Source: Synanceia verrucosa
Taxonomy: Eukaryota; Chordata; Actinopteri; Perciformes; Synanceiidae
Assembly (NCBI GenBank): GCA_029721515.1
Contig: CM056550.1
Span: 15,182,406 to 15,246,405, forward strand
Direction of reading: 5' to 3'
DNA length: 64,000 nt
In this document: piece after piece, positions 12,201 through 22,210 of the stretch
How positions within the stretch are numbered: position 1 is the first letter of the stretch
Layout of the letters: every line of letters begins with the position of its first letter
Translations under genes and position numbers: made by a program
Notes under the pieces: model-generated
What the model was told of the DNA's origin: nothing
Seen by the model: only the letters and a program-made list of their open reading frames with translations
Database searches by the model: none

Positions 12201-15200
12201 TAAATCACTATATCCTCGGGCTGGGCAATGAAACGATAGCAATAGCTATCACGATAGACACGTCATCAATATCAATCAAAAATGCGATCAACAATTTCAC
12301 AGAACTTCAGTGCAAGAAACTAATCTGACTCTCGCCAGCTGGATGTCGTTCCGCCTAGCTCCACACATCTGAACTCGAACCTGATGGGAAGGACTTCAAG
12401 GGAGCAAAAATGACTGAGCCAATCAGGATCGCCGGGCAATAGATGTGACGTGGATGTCAGCTGTTTGGGTTTCCCTGCGTCGCTCTCATCAGCGTCACGG
12501 GTTGTTTTTAATGTGAGTGGTTGAAGTAGCACGTCATTAAAGATGACGGACAAGTGGTTTATCCAATCACATGCAAATGAAGCAAGGTTGGTTGCATGAG
12601 CAAACTTACTCGTTCCCTGGTAGTAACGCTGTCAGCGAACACATGACAGTTTCAGTTCGGTTGCACCAGCTCATCACCTCGTGTCTGGCTCAAAACAAAT
12701 GCGGTGTGCAGTGAGAAAAGGAAATGAGTGCAGCAGAGAGCATTGAAACTGTGGACAAAAAAAGTAAAGTTCAGCTCGCCAGTGAGTCCAACCTGACTCA
12801 CTGTGCTGTTCACACTGCTGTCCAGTCAGCACCTCTCGTTAATTCCTGGTTAATAAATGAGCCGCTCGTTGTTTCCTAGTGTTTACAGTGATCACTGAAA
12901 CGGCTCTGAGGCTCTTAGGCAGACCACCGTAGTTTCACAGACGTTAAAACATTTATGCACCTTTTGTTAAGCATTTCTCTAATGTTTATTTTTGCACCTC
13001 AATGTGAAAAGATAATTAAGTATCAATGTAATTTTAATTTTCATTAAGATTTAAGTGTACATCTGAGTGCGTAAAGGCGCAGCGCGGGGTGAATTTTGCG
13101 CTCTTGCGCGCTGCACCAAGTTGAAAATATTTCAACTTGGATGCAAGGCGCTGTTACATCACATGCGCACCTTCAATAGGAGAAATGCCAGGAGCTCCAC
13201 AGGAAGGGGAGAAAAGACGAAAATCATAGGTGTGTCAAGGATGAAGGAAAAGCTGATCCTTTGGGTGTCACAGTTTGGCGAGCTGTGGGGCGTACGATAA
13301 ATTAGCCTGAAATTAGTGGCCATCCAGGTGATTTTTGATCTCTTTCTGTCAGACTGTGGAACTGCTCCCTGCTCAGTCTGAAGTGGACTCGGGCTGTAGC
13401 TCCTGGACAAGGCAAAACTCTCCCATATCCTGCCTCCCCCTCAAAGTGGCATGTACCCAAACCCTTCTTGCTGATCTCCCCTCCTCCTCCTCATCAGCAT
13501 AAATAAAGCAAGGGCTTTCCGCAGGGACGTAGAGAAATACATGCTAACTGAAGAGCGCTATAATTTCAATTTCCCTCCAATATCCGTAGCCTAGCAACTA
13601 GGTCGCGATGCGTCCTGCTCTATGCCATCCTCTGCGCCGGCTTGCACCATACCCCAGGCAGCGCCTTGTGCGTTCGGTGTGAAAGCAGCTTAATATGCCT
13701 GTGCAGGGCTGGGTAACGAACTTTGATTTTTTTTTTTTTTTTTTATAGCACCAAATGACTAGCTCCAATTCTGTCAGGTATCAAAAAATTAATCATCTCT
13801 CGGTGCCAAATTCTGATACCCAAGCGTCTATTGGCCCTTTTCCACTACACAGTAACAATACGGCACGGTACAGCTTTCCCATTACAACTGAGTACCTCCA
13901 CGGCGTAGGCGGGGTCGTCATACGGCAACGCGAAACTGTCATAACTTCATTTGCATGCGACGCAGAAAAACGGGAAGAAGAAGAACAACAACACAAACAG
14001 TGGAGGACACTGAAGCGATCATGTATTTGTTGCTCACTCTGTGACTTTCTGTCACGCACAAAGCGAAAGAAAAGAGACAGAGAAGACTCCAGGAAGTGTA
14101 AAAATTTAAAAATGGCGGGGTCGAGTTGTGTTCGGCTTTTACAGTCCAATCAGACATCCCCCATCCAATAACGCTTCCAATGACGACACTCGTTGGCCAA
14201 TCAGTAGAAGGCAGTTGGACGACGTCATGTTTTAGTATCGCTTCAGCTCGCTTGGAACCATGGCTGAGGAGGTATGGAAAAAGGACCTAGTACCAGGTAC
14301 CAGATACGAGTGGAAAAGCACCACAACCATGTAGAGCCGTACCGCACCATGCCTGTGGAAAAGCGCCTTAAGAGCCATGTTCTCAGATGTCTCTATGGAC
14401 GGGGGGGACATTGAGACACTGATCCGTCTCCTCACTTTCCAGCATAAATGACAAACATCGCTGATAAAACAGAACATTGTCACTGCTGATGCAGCAGGGA
14501 TGCCAACATGGAAGCCTTACCTGAAGCAGTATTCACCTGAATGAAATGCTCTATGTACAGCTCTTCTGTATTAGGGCTGTAGTGATCCACTAATCTCGTG
14601 ATACAATACAATATTTGGCTCACGATACGATATATGTCACAATATTCAGCTCACAGTACGATTCGATACACTTAGATCATTTTGTGAAAGATTTTAAAGG
14701 GACAAATTGATTTTGGTGACATCTTGTGAGCGTTCCATTGACTTATGTCATGTTTGGGGCAGGGGCGCAGATGGGATTTTTGAATTATTATTTTGTGTAA
14801 TTTGTCTTTTAATAGTGTTCATCATCAATATTTATTATTATATTGTTGTTAATTTTTAGTTATTTAAACTCAGATATTTTCTGCAGTTTGGGCTTTATCA
14901 TGGTAGACAAATGGTCTACCAGTTCCTCTTTAGGACACTAGAATTTGTCTTATGGTGTGTTCACTGTAAGTCGGAACTTGGAGCTCTAATCAACAGAAGC
15001 TCAAAGTAAATCCTCTGTTTTACTGGCGATGTTTGTTGCCTTCCTGGGAAAGTTGTCCCCCTGTGCCTTGTGACATCTGAGAGCATGATTATTACATTCT
15101 TAAATGTTCTGAAACTGCTTTTAACTTTTTTGCACCGCTCTCTGAGTGTGGTGATGTGTCAGTGCCGGTGTTTGTTGTGAGAGGGAGCGAGAGGAGAGTC

Positions 15201-16106
15201 CGGCAGAGGAGAGGAGAAATGCATTTTAGTGAACGTAATGGAACGATTGCAATGCACTTTGCACAAATTACAGTTTGTTTTTATTTGTTAAAAATGATGC
15301 CTGTTCTAGGCCCTTAAGATTAAAATAATAAATAATGGATTTAAAACAAATAAGTTTGCTTCGGATCAACAGGTTTCAGCGGCGGCTGCTGTGCTATTAT
15401 GTCAGTGTATCGTTTGCAAACTCCGTACTCTTTGTCCAGCTTATTAGTTCCTTCTTTCGTTTAAAAGCCAAAGTGCCTCCAAACATGAGCTTTGTTTTTG
15501 TTGCGGACGCCGGTGAGCTCACTGCTCTCTTCCGCTTGTTAACTGTCGACTTCTTCACTGCCTCACTCACCACAAAAGCCGTGCAGCATGGTAGCGGTAC
15601 AGCGACACCTTGTGGAGCGGAGAAGTGGAAGTCATTCTGGATTTACAATCAGCCCAAAATGTGATTTTGTTGAGGTTGGAAAATATCGATATTAAGAAAT
15701 TAAAAATCTATACGGTATTGGAAGACAAAGTATTGTGATATATCGCCATAATCTGTATTTTTCCACACCCCTATTCTGTATACTTTTGTCACTTCAGTGT
15801 TCGCCCTCCTCTCTTCTCTCCTCCAGTCTGCTCAGCCAGCTTATTCAAGCCACAGTGGATTACCAGTTATGGCGTGACCAGGACAGCCTCCTGTCCTTCA
15901 GCCTGGGAGACATACCACTGCTGTCCTGGCTGCTGGTGTCTCTGTCCCCACTGCTGGTGGTGCTGGTCAACGAAGTGGTGAAGCTACACGAGATACGGTA
16001 AGACACCAGACCATAGACGCCACCCTCTGCATGTTAGGGACATGGACATGACTGAAAAATAGGGCTGTCCATGTGATTAATCCACATTAACGCACTAATT
16101 TGTGTG

Positions 16107-16145
<39 letters not shown>

Positions 16146-16878
16146 CACATATATATATATACATATGAAACGACACGAAAAGGAAAAGAGATGATCTAAT
16201 GTGACATAAATGTACATGTATGTCATACATATATGTGACATACATGTATGTCACATTAGATCATCTCATTTCGTTTTCGTCCATTTCACGTTACAAATTT
16301 AATTTTAACGATGCTCTTTGATGGATTGTTTGTTTGCTGAATTACAGGAGAAGCTTGGACAGATTCAGAAAAGATGGTTAATCTAATTTTATCAGCATAT
16401 TTGATCGTTAGTTGTGACTTTGATTTTTTTGAATGGAGTTCTGCCAGCATGTCTCTGGTAACACATTGTAGGCAGTTTATCCAAGTGAAGTTACCGTCGC
16501 ACAAAATTCATGGCGCTTTAATGCGATTAATCAGTGCCAACATGCTAATTTTGACAGCCCTACTAGAAAAACAGTACACGTTAAGTTTCCCAATTTTTTT
16601 TCTGTCATTTTAGGCGGTTCTGATCCTTTTTTTTCCGATAAGTTTGTTTTGAATGAGTTACTGGGAAAGGCAGCTGGCAGTGTGCATTGTTTGGGATTAT
16701 TTAGCAATGGGATCGTCTTTGCTTTTCTCTTGTGATGTTTTGTGTGAAGCAGGAAAAATGTAGCACACTGATCTCAAGCTCTGATTTGTCCTCTGTCCAT
16801 TTCAGGGTGAGAGTTCGCTACCAGAAGAGACAGAAGCTGCAGTTTGAGACAAAGCTAGGGATGAATTCTCCATTCTGA
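5481..16878 (+). CDS. tmem94: TMEM94 (P-type-ATPase-like ER transmembrane protein), 3' half
   Basis: Sixteen + strand exons: 5481-5583, 5712-5920, 5995-6176, 6946-7078, 8117-8232, 8382-8481, 8695-8803, 9003-9195, 9636-9713, 9812-9897, 9992-10073, 11392-11555, 11675-11769, 11874-11967, 15827-15997, 16806-16878. All introns are GT-AG and all phases close. They encode about 660 residues, matching the C-terminal half of vertebrate TMEM94 (about 1,350 aa). Diagnostic stretches include VFAEKMGLETGWNCHISLTP, YGIRKCFLFLLQCQL and the exact C-terminus KLGMNSPF. The first exon enters in phase 1, so the start codon and N-terminal half lie before position 1. TMEM94 is an ER multi-pass protein with a P-type ATPase fold, proposed in the literature to carry magnesium into the ER. 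The gene is intact as far as visible. Confidence 0.96.
7185..7422. mobile_element. Short hAT-type MITE in tmem94 intron
   Basis: The 238-bp element starts CAGTGTTGTTCAACC and ends GGTTGAAAACACTG, an imperfect terminal inverted repeat of the CAGTG...TTCAA type usual for hAT elements. Flanking octamers CACTACAT and TACTATAT agree at 6 of 8 positions, consistent with an aged 8-bp target duplication. It has no coding capacity. Confidence 0.7.
7560..8024. mobile_element. TTAA-type MITE family P, copy 1
   Basis: This stretch shares a long homologous body with three other places in the window: ACAGCCTGTGAGT, GACGGTATACACCACAG, CACTTTCACC in reverse, CATGATGAAATAGAGAG and ATTCTGTGGGTCT. Its right end CCAAAGAGTTAA corresponds to the terminus of the complete copy at 55972-56448, while its left end is degenerate. 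It is non-coding. TTAA at the ends suggests a piggyBac- or Kolobok-like origin. Confidence 0.75.
9214..9241. repeat. (CA)n microsatellite
   Basis: A run of about 14 CA dinucleotides begins 19 bases after the donor of the tmem94 exon ending at 9195. Confidence 0.95.
9636..16878 (+). CDS. tmem94: tmem94 exons for the C-terminal membrane bundle
   Basis: These eight exons encode about six hydrophobic segments: CFLFLLQCQLSLVIIQ and onward; DILWLSCFSCPLLS; the exon 11392-11555 segment NYFLGCFLLKFGLTVCSYLL; KVMAGFLVLHTVVISLSYVH; WWCLTVPVVLLSQLI; and LSWLLVSLSPLLVVLV. A lumenal-type loop with an N-glycosylation sequon (NST) lies after the third segment. A basic tail (RVRVRYQKRQKLQ) ends the protein. 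The 3.9-kb intron 11968-15826 is mostly mobile DNA. Confidence 0.88.
10281..11090. repeat. AT-rich hAT-like remnant in tmem94 intron
   Basis: It begins TAGGGATGGC and is rich in CACGATACAATACGTATCG-type motifs that recur in other fish hAT-derived repeats of the window. The rest is AT-rich with GAATAGAATAG-type repeats. No clear right terminus or coding remnant is visible. Confidence 0.4.
11968..13700. other. First part of the large tmem94 intron: degraded repeats
   Basis: No exon was found. GGGCTGGGCAATGAAACGAT at 12220-12240, followed by AGCTATCACGATAGACAC, looks like the left end of an old hAT-type element. 12780-13700 is unassigned. Short ORFs on both strands have no recognisable similarity. 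Confidence 0.35.
13706..14563 (+). mobile_element. MITE family X, copy 1, interrupted by a Y element
   Basis: It begins with GGGCTGGGTAACGAAC and contains the family landmarks ATCAAAAAATTAATCATCTC, TCGGTGCCAAATTCTGATACC, AGATGTCTCTATGGACGGGG and ACACTGATCCGTC. Between the landmarks GCGTCT and GAGCCATG sits a 540-bp foreign block (13831-14370) that other X copies lack. Its right half is truncated just before the next element at 14572. Confidence 0.7.
13831..14370. mobile_element. MITE family Y, copy 1, nested in an X element
   Basis: The ends are inverted: GGCCCTTTTCCACTACAC on the left and CCTGTGGAAAAGCGCC on the right. The body (GAGTACCTCC, GGGGTCGTCATAC, ATCATGTATTTGTTG, CACGCACAAAGCGAAAG, CCAATCAGT, GACGACGTCATG) recurs at 47229-47803. 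The superfamily is uncertain; the ends and the 3-bp context resemble PIF/Harbinger derivatives. Confidence 0.75.
14572..15773 (-). mobile_element. hAT element with exact 8-bp target duplication and BED remnant
   Basis: The element begins TAGGGCTGTAGTGATCC and ends TTTCCACACCCCTA. It is flanked by identical octamers TTCTGTAT at 14564-14571 and 15774-15781, the 8-bp duplication typical of hAT insertion. On the minus strand, around 15395-15535, a decayed hAT transposase N-terminus is readable: KAHVWRHFGF, a stop, then KEGTNKLDKEYGVCK. The second cysteine of the BED finger is replaced. At 1,202 bp it is too short to carry a full transposase. Confidence 0.88.
16060..16562. mobile_element. hAT-type MITE with internal hairpin and TG repeat
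   Basis: It starts TAGGGCTGTCCATG and ends TTTTGACAGCCCTA (inverted termini). Flanking octamers CTGAAAAA and CTAGAAAA agree at 6 of 8. Inside are a (TG)n/(TA)n tract at 16110-16165 and a long inverted repeat (arms within 16172-16280) whose central 19 bp, 16188-16206 against 16249-16267, are exact. It lies in the last tmem94 intron. Confidence 0.7.
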
Positions 16879-16893
16879 TGCGTTCCTTCTGAC

Positions 16894-16899
16894 AATAAA
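16894..16899 (+). terminator. Proximal polyadenylation signal AATAAA of tmem94
   Basis: AATAAA begins only 16 bases after the tmem94 stop codon. Whether it is used is unknown. If used, it would give an extremely short 3' UTR. Confidence 0.45.
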
Positions 16900-19195
16900 A
16901 TACTGAGAATCATTTGTTCTGGAAAGCAGGGAAGGGCAGGAAGCACACACTGCACAACCCACCGTTAACCTGCCGTTAACCCACAGCAACCAAGCAACAG
17001 CAATCCATGGCATGAATGTTTAAGCTCCTGAAGGGCAGGGAAACCTCCAAAGCATCCATTTCCATTTAATAGAAAAGAGCCAAAAAAGAGGCAACTATTT
17101 ATTGTCTGGTTTTAGTTTGAACAGCATGAGAAATGTTTTTCTGAAGAGTTTTCTGCTTTCTCACAATCACTTACTCTCCATGTTGTGCATGGTCGCTCAT
17201 CTTCAACACCCCAGGCCCCGAAAAAAGGAGGATTTTATTGAAATTCATTTTAATGAATCACCCAGTGGGACACACACATTGATATGTGTCATATCATTAA
17301 TGCAGTCCAGCATTCATTCACAGGAAAAACCCACTGGACTGAAAGGAATGGTAACTGTGGAGCCTCAAAGTGTCAAAAATTGTAATTGTAATTGGGAAAT
17401 AGGTAATTAAAAAGTACACTATTGATAACTATATCAATAACTATTGATATTGATTTTTTTTTAATATTATCAAGTTATTTTATAACTATTATTGTTTTAG
17501 ATATATTTTCTGTATTGACCAGTTTGGGGCTCCATAACAGTACCTCTGAAAAAAAAGAAACCTTTCATTGATCTTTGATCCGCACAATGTTCCCTATAGT
17601 TTTATTGTTTTGTTCGTAGTTATTAATATTTCCAGAGCTAGGCCGAGTCTGTCATGTTAAGGAGTGAATCGTATCACCTCACGTTTTCTGCACAAATATC
17701 TACATTCAGATGTACACTGTATACATACTTATCTAATTGAGGAATGTGCCAGCATGATACTTTGAAGCCACGCTCTCAGAAAGTGACAGATAATGAATAT
17801 ATACTGATGTTTGCTCTGGTATGCCAATGTGCCAGAGTCCTCTGAAAGGCGCTTCGTTTTATTCGGTTGCCTTTCTGCTCACACCTCGACAGACAAATCA
17901 GGATGCTGTTTGTGTTAAAATATAGAAAATGTCTAGTAGATTCAATTACCCCCAGACGTCATGTTTCATTTGCTGACCGTCATATTCCAGAGATTTTTTT
18001 TTCCTTACTCTCTCGATCGGCTTCAAGCCCCCATGTGCAGCGTGAGCAGCAGATGTCTGTACTGATGGTCTTTTTCCAGTAAGACCAGCCTTCTTTGTGG
18101 TGCTGTTGTTATTTCAGGTGGATGTGATTTTAATATAAGAACCGTAAAAGTACAAGTGGGACGATGGCGTTTATTAGTAATACGGTATTTCAGAACTAGA
18201 TACCTTTCATATGGAGCAGTGAAGGTCATTCTTGTCAGTGCTTGAGAACCGCTCAGAGGTCCGGGGGCAAAAGAAAATGAATTATATCCCAATATTTATA
18301 TTGATATTGTGATAGAAAATTATATATAGTGTAATATAAGTTTTTTTCAGATTTTACTTATAATCAAATCACATTTACATATTACATTGCATGATTAATT
18401 AATCAATCCCATTTTTAGAATCTTTTCTTTGACAGAAAATATGATGGAGGATTTTGTCCATATGACCCTATTATAAATACGTTAACAAGTCAATCAAGAA
18501 GGTTTTGCTGGTTGGTTATCCATTATTGATTCTTGTCCACAGTGTTTCTAATGTAGACACATCAAACATGAGGGGGACTCATGATCTCAGTATCTTTAAT
18601 ATGCTAGCTATAGCCCTGTTTAAAACTCTTGCTTTTATTTGTGTGCCTGCTGTAGTGATTCCAGTGCCACGAAGGCTCCCAGTTCCACATTTTAACGTGG
18701 GTGTATGTGAACAGGTTTGATTAGTAAAGAAGTGCAAAGTCACTATTTCGTTTTATGGAACTACTAGCAATCACTTTCTGTCTTGACCAAACAGTCTGTG
18801 TGAAACTACTGAAGATGGCTGCAAGAATATGTATGGTTTTATTTTATATTTGCCCTGTTTCATACTCGACACACATGAACCATAGTGCATGAATACGATC
18901 CAGTGAATGCTCTGTCTCGGTCAATGTACACGTTATCTAAAGTTCTGCCGTTTTGTTCATAACACAAATGGACTCGGTGAAGCATGGACTTCATACTGTA
19001 TGTTAGCAGACATCTGCTGCAGCCTGCTAGGCATTTTAATGACATGATCACACCTATGCTGGGAGGGGAGGGTGGGGTTATGGACGATGATAAAGTTCCT
19101 CACAAGATACATAAATAATGTATATTTTGTATTTTTTGACGTGTCTATGTTCAGGCTTTTTGACTAATTTGTGTATTGATTATGTCACGTTAAGA

Positions 19196-19201
19196 AATAA
19201 A
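19196..19201 (+). terminator. Distal polyadenylation signal AATAAA of tmem94
   Basis: AAGAAATAAAATTC is followed by a T/GT-rich stretch (TTCTTTTATTTATGAGATTGTTTTGTGG), as expected of a cleavage site. It would give a 3' UTR of about 2.3 kb. Confidence 0.6.
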
Positions 19202-19620
19202 ATTCTTTTATTTATGAGATTGTTTTGTGGAAATGTTGTTTAAACTTTATTACAATACACTGTACATACACACACGTGTGTATGTACAGTATATATATAT
19301 ATATGTGTGTATATGTATATAAATGTGCAAAAATGTGTGCTAAAGTACCCTCGACAACACACTGAACTTCGGTGACCTCTTCAGTGGAGCCTGGAGAATG
19401 CGCTGTAGGTGCCCTGTTTTTTACTTTTGGCCCCTGCCCTTCAAAAAGTCTATGCACACCACTGTGCAGGTGTAGTACTAAATAGCTTGAGTACTCCTTT
19501 AACGCAATGCCAATTATGTACAAATAAAGTATGTAACATATTCATGTTCTAGCTCTATATAGAATCTATATTATTTTTTACATTACATTATATTGTGTAA
19601 TTTTGTATTATGTTATGTTA

Positions 19621-19984
19621 TGGGCGGCACGGTGGTGTAGTGGTTAGCTCTGTCGCCTCACAGCAAGAAGGTACCGGGTTTGATTCCCTGCCCGGGGTCT
19701 TTCTGTGTGGAGTTTGCATGTTCTCCTCATGTCTGTGTGGGTTCTCTCTGGTACTCCGGCTTCCTCCCACCATCCAAAAACATGCATGGGGATTAGGTTA
19801 ACTGGTTAATTTAAATTGACCGTAGGTGTGAATGTGAGTGTGAGTGGTTGTCTGTCTCTATGTGTCCTGTGATGAACTGGACACTTGTCCAGGGTGTACC
19901 CTGTCTTTCACCCTAAGACAGCTGGGATAGACTCCAGCCCTCCTGACCCTATGAGAGGATAAGAGGGAGAAGATGGATGCATGG
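19621..19984 (+). mobile_element. tRNA-headed SINE, copy 2, with 11-bp target duplication
   Basis: The element runs from TGGGCGGCACGGTGG to GATGGATGCATGG. The A-box-like TAGTGGTTAGC and B-box-like GGGTTTGATTCC identify an RNA polymerase III promoter of tRNA type. It is bracketed by exact 11-bp repeats ATGTTATGTTA at 19610-19620 and 19985-19995. The tail resembles L2/CR1-type LINE 3' ends. A protein-like frame across it (VASQQEGTGFDS) is a chance reading. Confidence 0.92.
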
Positions 19985-20229
19985 ATGTTATGTTACCCAC
20001 AGTGGACATTGTGGGACAGTGTATCACAGCACGAGTATCAAGTAATTAGAATGAATAAGATTACTTCTGGTTGACCTTTCAAAGTAAAAGTTTTTTTCAA
20101 GGCAGATAGTCGCGTTTCATAAATGAATCGACTGAAATATTGTCGGGTGCAGTCTCGTCAATGTCAGTACTTATATATCTGTGTCACACTGTTGTTGGTT
20201 TTCCTCTCACATCATATTTTTGACTCAAC

Positions 20230-20328
20230 ATGTGAATCGTTTCCGGTTTACTTCCGCTTCCTGCGACGAGCTTCACTGCGGTACTTCCAGTCTTCCTGAC
20301 CGTTGGAAAGAGAACGAGAGTTCTGTCT
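20230..20328 (+). promoter_or_regulatory. Probable tdrkh promoter and non-coding exon 1
   Basis: A local CG-richer patch carries ETS-type sites (TTCCGG at 20241-20246, ACTTCCGC at 20250-20257), typical of TATA-less promoters. It ends at a strong splice donor, TTCTGTCT followed by GTAAGTCA, at 20328/20329. The next exon of the tdrkh model begins at 23869 with its ATG 31 bases in, so a spliced 5' UTR from here fits. No RNA evidence is available. Confidence 0.5.
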
Positions 20329-20805
20329 GTAAGTCACACATCACAACACTGTGCATTTACTGTTAAGATTGAATTACAGTAGACCTTCAAAACACACAAA
20401 ATGTGTTATTAGGGTACTTGCGCGAGCTGAAGACCTGTGGTTTCCTTTCTGAATGTTTGACTCGCTTGCTTGTGTCAACCAGCAGCTAGCTAATGTTAGC
20501 TTTGCCAGCTGAGTCAGAGGAGAAAGTGTGTTTGTCGTTTTGACAGCTAGGTTAAGTTCCACTGGGTCGCTGCTTTGTGTTGACAGGTGGTCTACAGTAA
20601 TGAGTCGACGGCGCAGATAAAAAGCCATGGTTATTTCGTTCCGTTGTATTTCCGTGGTGTGGAGAGACGTGATGCCGAACTCCGCTTAAACTCAACATTA
20701 AGGCTAAAGATGCTTTGCTGTTACTCTGACATATAGTAAAACTCTGTGCGTATGAGTGGGAAGGCCGTCCGTTTGGTTTTCATTTCGTTTCAGACAAAAT
20801 GCGAC

Positions 20806-21575
20806 CAACTATATGAACATTTTGACCGATACCGATATCCAATATCAATGCTGCTGTTATGGCCGTTAAAAATATTTACCGATATCGATATACCGTATGT
20901 TTAAAAAAGCTTTCTGAGATGATGAAAAAAAGTACAGACTTACAATCAATCATGAAAGTCATGCAAACTGATTTCTTAATGTCTTCCTTTATTTTCAAAA
21001 ACAGTTCTAAATAACCAGCTTATAGAGCTACTATAAAACACCAGTAACCAGCAGTGTTACTGTTAAACAAACTTTACCACCTGGAGCAGGTGTGTCACTA
21101 AATTAAAATCCAGTTTGAGGCCCTCAATGTACTAAACCTGTGAGAAAGTTCATAAATTAAGGTGACCACATGTCTGAACTGAAATTCAGGGACATTTCCA
21201 GCTCGGAGATAATACCTGTTACTATTACGGTTGCGACCTGTCTCACACAATGTTTTTTTTCTCAATCATAAAACTCTGAAATTTGACTGATCATCCAAAA
21301 CGTGGACTGTCCCTAGAAATAAGGGACGTCTAGTCACCTTGTCATAAATTAAGACACGGTGAAAAACGACCACACTGCTGACATTTTTTCTCCTCCCACA
21401 ATCCTGAGCTGTGTTTGCTTCACTGATCCCCCTCCCCCGACACACAAGCAGCAACTAGTCGGATATAAACATTGGTTGTTATTATCGGCCCGATTTTACT
21501 CATTCGACCAATGCTGATATGTTAAAAGATGGCAGCAGATACTGTCATTAATGCCAATATCTTGTGCATCGCTAG
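20806..21575. repeat. Degenerate hAT-like remnant
   Basis: GACCGATACCGATATCC at the left and CAATATCTTGTGCATCGCTAG at the right are the inverted, ATCG-rich ends seen in many fish hAT MITEs. The interior is AT-rich and non-coding. Its boundaries are approximate. Confidence 0.45.
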
Positions 21576-22139
21576 TGTATTCTGTGAAGAAAAATTGTAA
21601 TACAGCATTATTTTTCTGGGAGACGTCACCACAGACACCATTTCATAATACTTCATATACTGAATAATAATATTGCAATACTTTCACCAGTGGGCCAGAG
21701 GCACAATCACCATTGTGTTTCCTCCTTGATACATCCTGATTTAATGGACATTTATTTAAATAAGGAACTTGAGGTCCTGAAGTAAGTAGATCTGTGATTA
21801 TTTGATTTCTGATGTCTTCATGATGGGTTTCTGCTCTCCACATGTGACTAACCACTTGCTGTCATGTAGTGACTTTCTTCTCCTTCTGCCAGTAGTGGTG
21901 AACTTGGATGTAAACAAAATAAAGCGACCCGGACTAGGAGAAGACTTGTGTTTTGTAGTCGCGGTTCTTCCCGAGATGGACGCTGGAGTGTCCAAGTCCC
22001 ATGTGTTTCTCAACTACAGCCCCAGAGCCCTCTTCTCCCAGTGAGACACGCATCTGCATGGTGGTGCTGTGGTCTCCTCCACCCCTGCGTCATCCCAGTC
22101 CTCCTCACTGTTGGCTTACCTCCAGTGCTCTCTGTTTCT

Positions 22140-22141
<2 letters not shown>

Positions 22142-22193
<52 letters not shown>

Positions 22194-22210
22194 TGTGTGA
22201 GAGAGAGATT
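22142..22210. repeat. (GT)n followed by GA-rich microsatellite
   Basis: About 21 GT repeats are followed by GAGAGAGAGTGTGTGAGAGAGAG. The protein readings across it (VCVCVCV or THTHTHT) are artefacts. Confidence 0.95.

Larger units (their letters stand above)
16879..19215 (+). other. Presumed tmem94 3' UTR
   Basis: No open gene is found after the tmem94 stop. The sequence is AT-rich and free of clear SINE or Tc1 copies. Two AATAAA signals lie inside it, one 16 bases past the stop and one near the distal end. The distal limit is set by that second signal and is an inference. Confidence 0.55.

Noticed and set aside
13755..14171. ORFs of 118-167 codons shared by 13831-14370 and 47229-47803 (FSFALCVTESHRASNKY and others)
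   Set aside because: They are conserved only because both are copies of MITE family Y. Different frames are open in each copy and none shows a known domain.
19610..19801. Protein-like frames with SVASQQEGTGFDS in the four SINE copies
   Set aside because: The similarity follows from shared SINE sequence. Frames are short, lie on both strands and have no start or gene context.
21802..22044. 80-codon ORF ending SHVFLNYSPRALFSQ in tdrkh intron 1
   Set aside because: It has no recognised similarity and no convincing splice partners. It cannot be supported as an exon.
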